43,532 bases of DNA from an uncultured Chloroflexota bacterium (GCA_937870825.1 CALMZO010000446.1:1-43532); one strand, 5' to 3'; numbered from the stretch's first letter, positions 7,950-16,185 are shown. Notes: a model not told the origin generated them from the letters alone. Made by a program: numbers and translations.

Positions 7950-8612
7950 ATGGCTCTGTCCGAACGTCAACAGCAAATTTACAGCTACATCCAACGCTTT
8001 ACGGGAGAAAAGGGACGCCCGCCAACCATCCGCGAAATCGGGCAAAACGTTGGGATTTCGTCCACATCGGTTGTGAATTACAACCTGAACATTCTCGAAC
8101 GCGCCGGATTGATTTCGCGCGAAAAAGAAGTCTCGCGCGGCTTGCGCCTCACCGGACACAATGGCAAAGCCATGGCTGACCCGCGTTTTATTCAAATCCC
8201 CTTGCTCGGACGCATCGTTGCCGGCAAGCCCATCGAAATTCCCGAAGCAGGCACCAGCGCGTTTGAAGCCGACCACGAAAGCGTTACGCTCACCCGCGAT
8301 TTGTTGGGCGGTGCCGACAGCGAAAATCTGTACGCCCTTCATGTCAAAGGCGACTCGATGATTGACGCCTCCATCCACGACGGTGACATCGTCGTAATGA
8401 AACATCAAGCCACCGCCCGCAACGGCGACCTCGTCGCCGCGTGGATCAAAGACAAACAGCAGACCACGCTCAAACGGTTCTTTCGCGAAAAAGGCGTCAT
8501 CAAACTCGTCCCCGCGAATCCGAGTTATAAAACGATTCATGTCGAACCGCATAACGTTGACATTCAAGGCAAAGTCGTTCTCGTCATCCGACAGCTGGGC
8601 GCAGCCGCATAA
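7950..8612 (+). CDS. lexA: LexA repressor
   Basis: This is a full-length LexA of 220 residues. The N-terminal winged helix (PTIREIGQNVGISSTSVVNYNL, residues 25-46) resembles the Bacillus DinR/LexA recognition helix more than that of E. coli, consistent with the CGAAC-N4-GTTCG operator upstream. The self-cleavage bond is Ala91-Gly92 (GRIVAGKP). The S24 peptidase dyad is Ser136 (KGDSMI) and Lys175 (TTLKRF). RecA filaments on single-stranded DNA trigger autocleavage and derepression. The gene has its own autoregulated promoter and terminator, so it is monocistronic. The start codon lies 15 bases after a weak GGGAGG. Confidence 0.97.
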   Translation: MALSERQQQIYSYIQRFTGEKGRPPTIREIGQNVGISSTSVVNYNLNILERAGLISREKEVSRGLRLTGHNGKAMADPRFIQIPLLGRIVAGKPIEIPEAGTSAFEADHESVTLTRDLLGGADSENLYALHVKGDSMIDASIHDGDIVVMKHQATARNGDLVAAWIKDKQQTTLKRFFREKGVIKLVPANPSYKTIHVEPHNVDIQGKVVLVIRQLGAAA

Positions 8613-8621
8613 CGGAACCTC

Positions 8622-8650
8622 AAACCAGACATCCAAGATGTCTGGTTTTT
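8622..8650 (+). terminator. Rho-independent terminator of lexA
   Basis: AAACCAGACATC (8622-8633) pairs with GATGTCTGGTTT (8637-8648) around a three-base loop, followed by a T-run. Confidence 0.92.
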
Positions 8651-8660
8651 TATTTTAAGG

Positions 8661-8802
8661 TAGGGCAATCGCGTGAAGCCTTTTTTCGACAAATCTTTTC
8701 CACCTACGCACCACAGAGTAACTCAATTGACAACGAGCACTTGCAGAATTAGGGAGCACGCCCCACTTTGAATGGAAAATTGGTTATGACGCGATTGCCC
8801 TA
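8661..8802. mobile_element. MITE-like element, 142 bp, with 14-bp terminal inverted repeats and 8-bp target duplication
   Basis: TAGGGCAATCGCGT at 8661-8674 is the exact reverse complement of 8789-8802. The element is flanked by direct copies of TTTTAAGG at 8653-8660 and 8803-8810, as expected for a transposon target-site duplication. The interior has no open reading frame of meaningful length. The parent transposase family is not identifiable here; an 8-bp duplication fits several insertion-sequence families. It landed between the lexA terminator and the -35 box at 8820. Confidence 0.85.
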
Positions 8803-8819
8803 TTTTAAGGTCGCGCCTC

Positions 8820-8863
8820 TTGACACCCGAACAAGCGTTCTGTATAATCAGAACAGTTGTTCT
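8820..8863 (+). promoter_or_regulatory. SOS-controlled promoter of the FtsK-like gene, with two LexA boxes
   Basis: TTGACA (8820-8825), a 17-bp spacer and TATAAT (8843-8848) form a consensus promoter. The spacer contains CGAACAAGCGTTCT (8828-8841), placed as in the lexA promoter, and a second site AGAACAGTTGTTCT (8850-8863) covers the expected transcription start. Both contain GAAC-N4-GTTC. The double operator predicts tight LexA repression. Confidence 0.92.
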
Positions 8864-8919
8864 GATTCACTTGACACATTCGGATTCCCCCACCCGAACA
8901 CGAACGCGCGGAGGCAGCC

Positions 8920-10023
8920 ATGAATCGGCAAAAACTCTATCAACAGGCGGACAAAATCGAATACGTTCTCGCTACCCACAAAGCGCCTGCCAGAGTGACA
9001 GGCGGACGCGTCACTCCGCGCACGATTCAATTTCACGTCTCGCCTTCCACCACCACCAAAGTATCTCAAGTGGAAAAACTTGCGGAAGAAGTCGCGCTCG
9101 CGCTGAATGCCTCCTCTGCGCGCGTCTCGCGCAACAACGGACAAATCAATATCGAAATTCCGCGTGACGATGTGCAGCCGCTCTATTTGCTTGACCTCTG
9201 CGCGCGCGTTCAAAAAGACGCGGCGATGGTGCAAGCATTGTCCGTTGCAGGCACCACCTTGCTCGGTTTGGCGACGGACGGCGTGCCGATTCTCTTGCGC
9301 GTCTCTGCCCCCGATGTCGCGCACGTCCTGATTGCAGGCACGACGGGTTCCGGCAAAAGCGAAGCCGCGCGCACAATGCTCGCATCGCTGATGATGTTTC
9401 AACGCCCGCGCGATGTACAAGTCATCATCATTGACCCCAAAGCGAGCGAATTTCGCCAATTCGAACACTTGCCGCATCTCTGCTGCCCCATCATTAAAAA
9501 TGTCGAGGACGCGGTGGCGAATTTAGAATGGCTCGTCGAAGAAATGACGCGCCGTCAGGAACAAATGAGTGTGCGCCCGCGCATCGTCGTCGTGATTGAC
9601 GAACTCGCCGATTTGTTGATGCAAGGGGGGGGGGAAGTGGAAGGATATTTGACGCGACTTGTCCAACGCGGACGCAGCGCGGGCATTTCGATGATCGCGT
9701 GTACGCAAAAACCGACAGCGGCAATTCTCGGCGGACTTGTCACCGCGAATTTTCCGGTGCGGCTCGTGGGCAAAGTCACGAGCGCGAATGAAGCGCTCGT
9801 CGCGTCGGGCGTCGCACAAAGCGGCGCGGAAAAATTGACGGGGCGCGGTGATTTCCTTTTGATTGCCAACGGCGAAAAAATTCGCGTCCAGATCGCGCAG
9901 CTCGCACCAAACGATTACGACGCGTTTCGGCAGCGCACCCTTGGCATCCCGCAAACGCGCAATGTTCCGCGCGTGAACCTTTCGCCGAATTTCGCGCAAG
10001 CGATGTGGGAACGCGTGCGATAA
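8920..10023 (+). CDS. Compact FtsK/SpoIIIE-type DNA translocase ATPase, SOS-controlled
   Basis: The 367-residue protein has the FtsK/SpoIIIE motor: an alpha-domain-like region at residues 30-110 (including INIEIPRDD), Walker A GTTGSGKS (140-147), IIIDPKASEF, Walker B VVVIDELADL (213-222), and the distal block LVQRGRSAGISMIACTQKP. It lacks the N-terminal membrane segments, the long linker and the C-terminal gamma winged helix that binds KOPS/SRS, and is about half the length of a chromosomal FtsK. GGAGG precedes the ATG at 8920. Two LexA boxes in the promoter indicate a DNA-damage role, perhaps clearing chromosome dimers or pumping DNA during repair or for a mobile element; this is inference. 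It is transcribed alone and ends in a terminator. Confidence 0.9.
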   Translation: MNRQKLYQQADKIEYVLATHKAPARVTGGRVTPRTIQFHVSPSTTTKVSQVEKLAEEVALALNASSARVSRNNGQINIEIPRDDVQPLYLLDLCARVQKDAAMVQALSVAGTTLLGLATDGVPILLRVSAPDVAHVLIAGTTGSGKSEAARTMLASLMMFQRPRDVQVIIIDPKASEFRQFEHLPHLCCPIIKNVEDAVANLEWLVEEMTRRQEQMSVRPRIVVVIDELADLLMQGGGEVEGYLTRLVQRGRSAGISMIACTQKPTAAILGGLVTANFPVRLVGKVTSANEALVASGVAQSGAEKLTGRGDFLLIANGEKIRVQIAQLAPNDYDAFRQRTLGIPQTRNVPRVNLSPNFAQAMWERVR

Positions 10024-10064
10024 AAAAAGTAGAGACGTTACGCCGTAACGTCTCTACTTTTTTT
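10022..10064. terminator. Bidirectional terminator between convergent genes
   Basis: A long near-perfect hairpin (GTAGAGACGTTACG / CGTAACGTCTCTAC) has an A-run before and a T-run after it. It overlaps both the stop of the FtsK-like gene and the stop of holA. Confidence 0.92.
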
Positions 10065-11070
10065 AATTTGTCGTCAAATCCACCACCAACAAATCCAACG
10101 CCAGCGTCGGCTCCAGCCGACTGGTTTTCAAACTCACATCCGTTTCCAACAATTTCATCATCACGCCTTCCAACTGCTCCACCGAATAATTTCGCGCCTG
10201 TTCGGACATTTTTTTCGTGACGAACGGATGCAGCCCCAATTGTTTCTGAATCGCGTCGGTTCCCATTCCCCGCGTCGCCAAATCGCGCACTTGGAGCAAG
10301 ATGCGATACTGCCGCGCAATCATCGTCAACAAATAAAATTCATTCGCATTGTGCCGCAACTGTTCGTGGAGCAATTCCAACGCGCGCTGCGTCTTGCGCG
10401 CGCCGATGGCGTCCACCAAATCAAAAATGTTTGACTCTTGCGCCGATGCCACGAGCAAGGGCACATCGTCGCGGCGAATCGTTTCTCCATTTTTGTACAC
10501 GAACAGTTTTTCAATCTCATTGTCCAGCGCGCGCAAATCCGCGCCAATGAACAACGCCAAATCATTCGCCGCCGAAAATTCGATGGTCCCACCTTTTTTC
10601 TCTACCTGGTCGATCACCCAGTCTGCGAGTTGGTCTGCCGGCGGCGCGGCAAACAATTTTACCTGCGCGTGCTTTTTATCCTTTTCCGCAAATTTCAACA
10701 CCGCATTGTTCGCGGCAAGTTTTTTATTTTCGACAAACAACAAATTGGTCGTCGGCGGCAGATCCGCCAAGTAATCGAGCAACTGTTGTTTCAATTCGGG
10801 ATTGGATTCTCGTTCCTCTCCTTGGTCATCGTCACTCACTTTGCGGCGCGGGTCCAAACGCGCGAGCAATCCTTCGACCATCACCAAGCGCTTGTCCGAA
10901 AGAAACGGAATCGCGTCGGCATGATGGCGCAACTCGCCGAACGACAACGAACGCCCGTCGAGCGTCGTCGTGTTCAGTTCCGCAAATTGCGGGTCGCCCA
11001 TTTCCGCGCGCAAGGTTTTGATTTGCTCCGCGCGCTGAAAATCGTCTTCGCCGTGAAAAATGTACAACAT
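10063..11070 (-). CDS. holA: DNA polymerase III subunit delta (HolA)
   Basis: The 335-residue protein begins MLYIFHGEDDFQRAEQIKTL, the usual HolA opening, and continues with NTTTLDGRSLSFGEL, SDKRLVMVEGLLAR, LLFVENKKLAANN, NDLALFIGADLRALDNEIEKL and SAQESNIFDLVDAIG. This is the order and spacing of clamp-loader delta (domain I-II AAA-like fold without a working Walker A, domain III C-terminal helices). It opens the beta clamp. The ATG at 11070 starts the conserved domain; the longer frame to 11130 translates the repeat at 11079-11128. A DNA-replication gene downstream of glycan genes suggests a long co-directional block rather than a functional operon. Confidence 0.9.
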   Translation of the reverse strand: MLYIFHGEDDFQRAEQIKTLRAEMGDPQFAELNTTTLDGRSLSFGELRHHADAIPFLSDKRLVMVEGLLARLDPRRKVSDDDQGEERESNPELKQQLLDYLADLPPTTNLLFVENKKLAANNAVLKFAEKDKKHAQVKLFAAPPADQLADWVIDQVEKKGGTIEFSAANDLALFIGADLRALDNEIEKLFVYKNGETIRRDDVPLLVASAQESNIFDLVDAIGARKTQRALELLHEQLRHNANEFYLLTMIARQYRILLQVRDLATRGMGTDAIQKQLGLHPFVTKKMSEQARNYSVEQLEGVMMKLLETDVSLKTSRLEPTLALDLLVVDLTTN

Positions 11071-11078
11071 CAACGGAC

Positions 11079-11128
11079 GACGGACGACGAACGACCAATG
11101 AAAAACAATCCGTCGTTCGTCGTCCGTC
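11079..11128. repeat. GACGACGGAC-type palindromic repeat
   Basis: GACGGACGACGAACGAC (11079-11095) and its exact 17-base reverse complement (11112-11128) form a hairpin immediately upstream of the holA start. A copy of the same repeat type lies inside a coding sequence at 37348-37385. Confidence 0.85.
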
Positions 11129-11140
11129 ATTGGTCATTCG

Positions 11141-11623
11141 TCAATCGCTCCACCCAATATCCACATGCCAATACTCTAACCCCGCGAAATTCTTGCGTGT
11201 GACGCCGAGGAAACTCGCATCAAACACATTCGGCGAAGTGGTCACGTATTTCTGAATGCTCATGCCGAGCGGCTGCGCGAGAAACGCGGCAAACGTTGTC
11301 GCAATCATCACGTCCGGCAATTTGGAAAAACGCGGGCGGCGTCCCAACGCGAAAAATGCCGCGCACGCCGTCAACGCCCCGAGCGTGACCAATTGCGTGC
11401 CGCAGCGCGGATGCACCGCGAGCTCTCCTTGCCCATCTTTCATCCGCCGCAATGCTTCTTGCGCCGCGTCCGCCAACTGCTCGGGATTCACATCGCCGAT
11501 AATTGCAAACCCACCTCCGTCCGCGCGTCCGACCAGCGAAAGATTCGGATTGCTTTCCGAAAGCACATGCACCGTCGCATGTTCGATGCCGTGATTGCGT
11601 CGTACTTTTTCAAGAAAATTCAT
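11141..11623 (-). CDS. Conserved membrane protein, DUF6391-like
   Basis: The 160-residue protein has the N-terminal block FLEKVRRNHGIEHATVHVL, an acidic central part (GDVNPEQLADAAQEALRRM), HPRCGTQL, and two hydrophobic stretches (LVTLGALTACAAFFALG and VMIATTFAAFLAQPLG) that probably span or enter the membrane. The HGIEHATVHVL motif recalls a conserved family of unknown function (DUF6391, seen in Cyanobacteria and Chloroflexota); this match is from memory and moderate. The ATG at 11623 follows GAGGAG at six bases; the earlier in-frame ATG at 11662 translates the hairpin repeat. The two His and the HPRCG motif could bind metal. Function unknown. Confidence 0.7.
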   Translation of the reverse strand: MNFLEKVRRNHGIEHATVHVLSESNPNLSLVGRADGGGFAIIGDVNPEQLADAAQEALRRMKDGQGELAVHPRCGTQLVTLGALTACAAFFALGRRPRFSKLPDVMIATTFAAFLAQPLGMSIQKYVTTSPNVFDASFLGVTRKNFAGLEYWHVDIGWSD

Positions 11624-11640
11624 ACTTGCTCCTCGTAGCG

Positions 11641-11682
11641 CAACTTTGTAATTTGCGCGCATAAAGACAAATTACATAGTTG
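11641..11682. repeat. Inverted repeat CAACTTTGTAATTTG in a gene leader
   Basis: CAACTTTGTAATTTG (11641-11655) matches the reverse complement of 11668-11682 with one mismatch. It lies between two minus-strand genes and would form a hairpin in the leader of the membrane-protein gene. Confidence 0.7.
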
Positions 11683-11692
11683 TCGTAACGGA

Positions 11693-12820
11693 TTATACAA
11701 CAGCGCGATACACTTGCATCGTTTCTCGCGCCGCGCGCGTCCATGAAAATTTTTTCGCTTGTTCCAATCCCCGCGCGCGCATTTCATTCCAACGGGTTTC
11801 CTCCGTCAACAAGCCGCGCAGCGCGTCATCCCAGCCGCGCGCATCATCGGGCGACAACAGAATTCCCGCGTCGCCGACCACTTCGGGCAGCGATGAGGTA
11901 TTCGCGACAATGACCGGCGTTCCGCACGCCATCGCTTCCAATGTCGGCAAGCCAAAACCCTCATACTGCGACGGATACAAAAACACGCTCGCCGCCGCAT
12001 ACAACGAGGGCTTGTCCTCTTCAGCGATAAAACCGATAAAATGCGTGTTATGCAACACACCAAACTTTTCCGCGAGTTGTTTTGGGTTAGGGAAGAAATC
12101 ACCGCTCGCATCGGGCAATCTTCCTGCTAACACCAATGCCCACTCTCGACTCTCGACTCTCGACTCTCCACTAATGAATCTCTCAAACGTCTCAATTACT
12201 CTTGCGACATTTTTCCGCACATCGAATCCGCCCAGGTATAAAATAAAATGGTTCGGCAAATTGTATTTCGCGCGCACGCGTCGTATCTCTGCTTGAGATG
12301 GTGGAGCAAAACGCGCGTGTGCAGCGAGATGGACGACATGGATTTTCTCGCGCGGGATGTGTAGATGTTTTTGAATGTCACGCGCGCTCGCGTACGAGTC
12401 CGCGATGATTGCGTTGGCGCGTTGTGCTGAAAATGACGCGAGTCGTGTGTACAACTGCACGCGTGCGGAACCGCGATACGCGGGCAGCGCGATGGGAATC
12501 AAATCGTGAATGGTGACGACGGTGGGACGGGTGGGGAAAAGCGGCGAGCCAAAGTGGGGAACATGCGCGATGTCGAACTGTTTCGCGCTCGCGCGCGGAA
12601 AGGTGAACTGTTCAAATTCGAGTTTCGCAAAATTTTCGCGCGTAAAACGCGTTGGAAAAATTTCAAGCGGCGCGGGCGCTGTCGAGTCGGCAGCTGGAGC
12701 GAGCAAGACAAATTCGTCGTTTGGAAATTCCGCGCGCATTGCGCCGACGAGTTCGCGCAGATATTGTCCGGTACCCGTCGCGGGATTCGCGAGAAACAAT
12801 CCGTTCAGCGCAACGCGCAT
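11693..12820 (-). CDS. Glycosyltransferase family 4 (GT-B)
   Basis: The 375-residue protein has a GT-B layout. The N-terminal Rossmann half carries GTGQYLRELV and FDIAHVPHFGSP with VVTIHDLIPI; the C-terminal half carries FILYLGGFDVRKNV, LVLAGRLP and the E-x7-E donor motif SQYEGFGLPTLEAMACGTPVI, then SSLPEVVGDAGIL. This is typical of retaining GT4 mannosyl/glucosyltransferases that use nucleotide sugars. The protein is cytoplasmic or peripheral to the membrane. A 28-bp run of 7-base repeats (12142-12169) encodes SRVESRE before WALVLAG, probably a repeat-derived insertion. It follows the epimerase by 62 bp, which contain a palindromic repeat. Donor and acceptor cannot be read. Confidence 0.9.
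   Translation of the reverse strand: MRVALNGLFLANPATGTGQYLRELVGAMRAEFPNDEFVLLAPAADSTAPAPLEIFPTRFTRENFAKLEFEQFTFPRASAKQFDIAHVPHFGSPLFPTRPTVVTIHDLIPIALPAYRGSARVQLYTRLASFSAQRANAIIADSYASARDIQKHLHIPREKIHVVHLAAHARFAPPSQAEIRRVRAKYNLPNHFILYLGGFDVRKNVARVIETFERFISGESRVESREWALVLAGRLPDASGDFFPNPKQLAEKFGVLHNTHFIGFIAEEDKPSLYAAASVFLYPSQYEGFGLPTLEAMACGTPVIVANTSSLPEVVGDAGILLSPDDARGWDDALRGLLTEETRWNEMRARGLEQAKKFSWTRAARETMQVYRAVV
12142..12169. repeat. 7-bp tandem repeat (ACTCTCG) inside a glycosyltransferase gene
   Basis: Three exact ACTCTCG units and a fourth with one change lie in tandem. They encode a Ser/Arg/Glu-rich loop not expected in the fold. Slippage by one unit would shift the frame. Confidence 0.85.
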
Positions 12821-12831
12821 TTATATTACGG

Positions 12832-12876
12832 GACCTGACAGGTTCCCAAGCCGTGGGCGAAAAAACCTGTCAGGTC
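12832..12876. repeat. ACCTGACAGGT palindromic repeat pair
   Basis: GACCTGACAGGTT (12832-12844) and its reverse complement AACCTGTCAGGTC (12864-12876) flank a 19-base loop between the epimerase and glycosyltransferase genes. It could act as an attenuator between two co-directional genes. Confidence 0.8.
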
Positions 12877-12882
12877 TATCAA

Positions 12883-13803
12883 TCAACGCGCGCGCAGCGA
12901 TTCCACCGTCAATTGCAAACCTTCCTCCAAACCGACGTTTGCTTCCCAACCGAGCTCACGTCCGGCTTTGGTCGCGTCGAGATAAATTCTGTACACTTCG
13001 CCCGGTTTGTCGGGCGCATAGTTCGCAGGTTTTGTGAAACCTGTCGCGCGCTGCAATTTTTCGTAAATGGTGTTGATGTCCGTGCCGACACCCGAACCGA
13101 TATTGTAAATTTGATTGTCGCCGTTCGTCAGAGACAAAACATTCGCGCGCGCCACATCGCCGACAAAACAAAAATCGCGTTGCTTGTCGCCCTTGCCGTT
13201 AATCGTCGGCGTCTCGCCGTTCAACATCTTGTACGTAAAAATCGCAATCACGCCCGCTTCGCCGAACGGGTTTTGACGCGGACCGTACACATTCGGATAA
13301 CGCAGCACGGTGTATTTCAAACCATAGTTGTAATTGTACAAAAACAAATAATGTTCGACGTGATGTTTGCTCGCGCCGTAGGGGTCAAGCGGATTGACGG
13401 GATGGTCTTCTTTGACGGGAAGGTACTGCGGCTCGCCGTACGTCGCGCCACCGGTTCCGGCATAAATAATTTTTTGCGTGCCGACACGCCGCGCATGTTC
13501 CAAAAGATTCAGCGAACCGATGATGTTGACCTCGGCGTACAATTGCGGTCTTTGCAGCGACTCGCGTACGTCTGCCTTTGCCGCTTGATGCGAAATGATT
13601 TCCGGTTTAAAGTCGTTGAAAATGTTTGTGAGCGCGTCGTTATCGCGAATATCGGCGCGGTACAATTTCACATTGAGCGCAACGTTCGTCTGCTTGCCTG
13701 TCGAAAGGTCATCCAGTACCGCGACTTCATGCCCGTCTGCTAACAGCGCATCTACGATATTCGAACCAATGAATCCCGCGCCGCCCGTTACCAAAATTCT
13801 CAT
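12883..13803 (-). CDS. NAD-dependent sugar epimerase/dehydratase (UDP-glucose 4-epimerase-like)
   Basis: This is a 306-residue extended SDR protein: the GGAGFIGS NAD motif (residues 8-15), VLDDLSTGK, the substrate loop ending SHQAAKADVRESLQRP, catalytic YGASK (Tyr-x3-Lys), LRYPNVYGPRQNP and the C-terminal DFCFVGDVARA motif. The wording is that of GalE-type 4-epimerases, which interconvert UDP-glucose and UDP-galactose, but UDP-glucuronate or N-acetyl sugar substrates cannot be excluded. AAGGAG lies upstream of the ATG at 13803. It starts 16 bp after the stop of the beta-mannosidase, so the two are very likely co-transcribed, and it probably feeds nucleotide sugar to the next gene, a GT4. Confidence 0.88.
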   Translation of the reverse strand: MRILVTGGAGFIGSNIVDALLADGHEVAVLDDLSTGKQTNVALNVKLYRADIRDNDALTNIFNDFKPEIISHQAAKADVRESLQRPQLYAEVNIIGSLNLLEHARRVGTQKIIYAGTGGATYGEPQYLPVKEDHPVNPLDPYGASKHHVEHYLFLYNYNYGLKYTVLRYPNVYGPRQNPFGEAGVIAIFTYKMLNGETPTINGKGDKQRDFCFVGDVARANVLSLTNGDNQIYNIGSGVGTDINTIYEKLQRATGFTKPANYAPDKPGEVYRIYLDATKAGRELGWEANVGLEEGLQLTVESLRAR

Positions 13804-13819
13804 TCCTTGCTCCTTGAAT

Positions 13820-16084
13820 TTATGAACTTGTTCGCAACCATGCTGCCGCGTTGGTGAGAAATGCGCGCCGCGCATTGATTTCGCCAACGTCACAATAATT
13901 CAAATCGTATTCGTTCGTCGAAACAAAATTTTTACCGCGCCATTCAAACCGCAAAAGATTCGCGCCTTCCTGCAACCGCACATCCAATTCTTGAAAAACG
14001 CGTGCGTCGTTTTCGGAACCGACAGCGTCGAGACTCAACAGCAACATATCGTTATGCCACACTGACAACGTGCCGCATTGTTCTTCCAGCGTGTCGTTGA
14101 TGAGCCAGATTTCCCCGCTCACAATCTCTCCCGCCGCGCGTTCGCGCCGCGGATAGGCGAACGAGACCAGCACGGGATTATACAGCTCTTTGATTTTGTG
14201 ATAGGCGCGTTTCGGAGCGCGCGCGTAATCCACCACACTCCAACAAATCGAATACCACGGCTCGTTGAATTGCCAGAAGGCACAGCCCGAAACGCGCGGT
14301 TTGTTTCGCCGCGCATGTTCAATCGCAATTTGCAAACCGCGCAGTTGCGCCTCTTGCGATGCCGCGACAAATTCTTGCAATGAGATTTCTCGCTCCGCTC
14401 GAAATGACAACAGCGGCTGGGCGTAGCGCCACAATTTTTCGCACTCGGCGTTGTGGTACTCCCAATAATCATTCAGCGGAAACATCGCGTCATCGGGCAA
14501 AAAACGCGCGAGCGTTTCCACATTGGGCGCGGCTTGCAGACCAAACTCGCCGAAAAAGAGCGTGTTGTCTTGTTCGTAGTCGCGCGTGTTCGCCCAACCA
14601 TGCCACACACGCCAGTTATGCGACTCGTCTTGGGAGGGTGACGCGGGTTTGAACGGACGCGTAGCGTCGTGTTGTGCCACCGCCGCGCGGATAGGTTCAA
14701 TGATATGCTGATTCACGCGCGCGATAAATTCGTTTCCGCCGCACCATAAAACGACAGACGGATGATTCCGTAACGCCTGCACAATCGCCGTTGCCTCCCC
14801 GCGCACGAGTTCAAGATATTTTTCCTCGCGCGCAAAATAGTCAATGCCCGCGCCCGCGAACGGAAATTCTTGCCACACCAAAATCCCCAATTCATCGCAC
14901 AATTCATAAAACGCGCGTTTCTCTTTCAGTCCGCCGCCCCACACGCGCAGTAGATTGTTGTTGGCATCGCGCGCCATTCGCAACAACGCGGCATAGTCGG
15001 CACGCGTCACACGCGCGGGAATGGCGTCGGCTGGCACCCAATTCGCGCCGCGAATAAATTCGGGCTGCCCGTTAATCACGAATGTCCAAGGGGCGGAATC
15101 GGCAAGCGCGTTCGGATTTTGCGCGAGTTCCATCGTTCGCAAACCAAACGTCGTTTCACACGAATCCATTTCGCCGCGTTCGTCGAAAATTGTCGCGCGC
15201 AATTCGTACACATTTGGTTCGCCGCGGTCCCACGGATTCCACGCGCGCGGATGTTGCAATTGAATTGAAAACGAATGCGCGCCACTTTTTTCCAAACGAA
15301 ACGGAATTTCAAACGATTGCGTTGACGAATCGAAATTGTTTCCGCGAATTTCAAAACGGACCCGCACGTCGCGCGGTTCAAGCGTATCAAATTCGAGCGT
15401 CACGCGCACGCGCCCATCAGGAACACCTTGCACCCACACATCGCGTATAAAAACATCGCGCGTTTGCGCGAGCCGCGCATCATCCCAAATTCCGCACGTC
15501 AACAAACGCGGCGCAAAATCCCAACCATACGACATTTGACATTTCAACGTCGCGTACCGTTCGGGAAATTCTTGCGCCTGCGCGGCGTGTGGAATGATGC
15601 GCGCCGCGATGTTTTGCCACGCGCGTTCGGCAGGATTTAATTTCACGCGCGGCAGTTGATTTCCACCCGATACGCGCACGGCAAGTTGATTCGTCTGCAA
15701 AATGTTTTCGCGCGGAATTTCGTACACCTGCCGCGAAAACATTCCAACATGCTCGCCCAGTTTCACATCATTCCAATACACCGCGCTCTGATAATCAATC
15801 CCATCAAAAATTAGAAAAGTGCGCTCGTCGTTTTTCGTGTCGAGTTCGATGTTTCGGCGATACCACCAATCGTATTCATCCACCCATTGACTCGCCGCAT
15901 TATTTTTTCCAAGAAACGGGTCAGGGACTTTGTTGATGGCGAGCAAATCGAGACGCACATCGCCGGGAACCGTTGCAGGAATCCAACCTTGCACGCGCGC
16001 AAAATCATTCGGCGCGGGAAATTTTTGTGGAGCCACCGCGCCGACGAACCAGTTCGAGTTGTTCAGAGAAATGACATTTCGCAT
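13820..16084 (-). CDS. Beta-mannosidase-like glycoside hydrolase family 2
   Basis: The 754-residue protein has the GH2 plan: a sugar-binding jelly roll (residues about 1-170, including WWYRRNIEL and DYQSAVYWNDVKLGEHVGMF), an immunoglobulin-like domain, a TIM barrel (from FIRGANWVPADA) and C-terminal sandwich domains. Acid/base Glu452 is in VVLWCGGNEF and nucleophile Glu513 in LFFGEFGLQ. The motif wording is that of beta-mannosidases, which release mannose from beta-mannosides. No signal peptide is evident, so it is probably cytoplasmic, acting on imported oligosaccharides. About ten residues near 559-568 (SFRAEREISL) translate a dispersed palindromic repeat. The ATG at 16084 was chosen at the domain start, as longer frames add unrelated sequence. 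Confidence 0.88.
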   Translation of the reverse strand: MRNVISLNNSNWFVGAVAPQKFPAPNDFARVQGWIPATVPGDVRLDLLAINKVPDPFLGKNNAASQWVDEYDWWYRRNIELDTKNDERTFLIFDGIDYQSAVYWNDVKLGEHVGMFSRQVYEIPRENILQTNQLAVRVSGGNQLPRVKLNPAERAWQNIAARIIPHAAQAQEFPERYATLKCQMSYGWDFAPRLLTCGIWDDARLAQTRDVFIRDVWVQGVPDGRVRVTLEFDTLEPRDVRVRFEIRGNNFDSSTQSFEIPFRLEKSGAHSFSIQLQHPRAWNPWDRGEPNVYELRATIFDERGEMDSCETTFGLRTMELAQNPNALADSAPWTFVINGQPEFIRGANWVPADAIPARVTRADYAALLRMARDANNNLLRVWGGGLKEKRAFYELCDELGILVWQEFPFAGAGIDYFAREEKYLELVRGEATAIVQALRNHPSVVLWCGGNEFIARVNQHIIEPIRAAVAQHDATRPFKPASPSQDESHNWRVWHGWANTRDYEQDNTLFFGEFGLQAAPNVETLARFLPDDAMFPLNDYWEYHNAECEKLWRYAQPLLSFRAEREISLQEFVAASQEAQLRGLQIAIEHARRNKPRVSGCAFWQFNEPWYSICWSVVDYARAPKRAYHKIKELYNPVLVSFAYPRRERAAGEIVSGEIWLINDTLEEQCGTLSVWHNDMLLLSLDAVGSENDARVFQELDVRLQEGANLLRFEWRGKNFVSTNEYDLNYCDVGEINARRAFLTNAAAWLRTSS
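14381..14409. repeat. Copy of the GAAATGACA/GAGATTTCTC dispersed repeat inside the GH2 gene
   Basis: GAGATTTCTCGC followed by GCTCGAAATGACA matches the right half of the repeat at 18724-18822. It is read in frame in the beta-mannosidase. Confidence 0.85.
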
Positions 16085-16185
16085 TTCAAAAAAAGATTCT
16101 GTTGACTGGACTCTACGCTTTAGCGGGTTGCTCCCACATTGCAAGAACACCGCATAAATGCTCGACTCCCAAAAAACCGTTTTCT

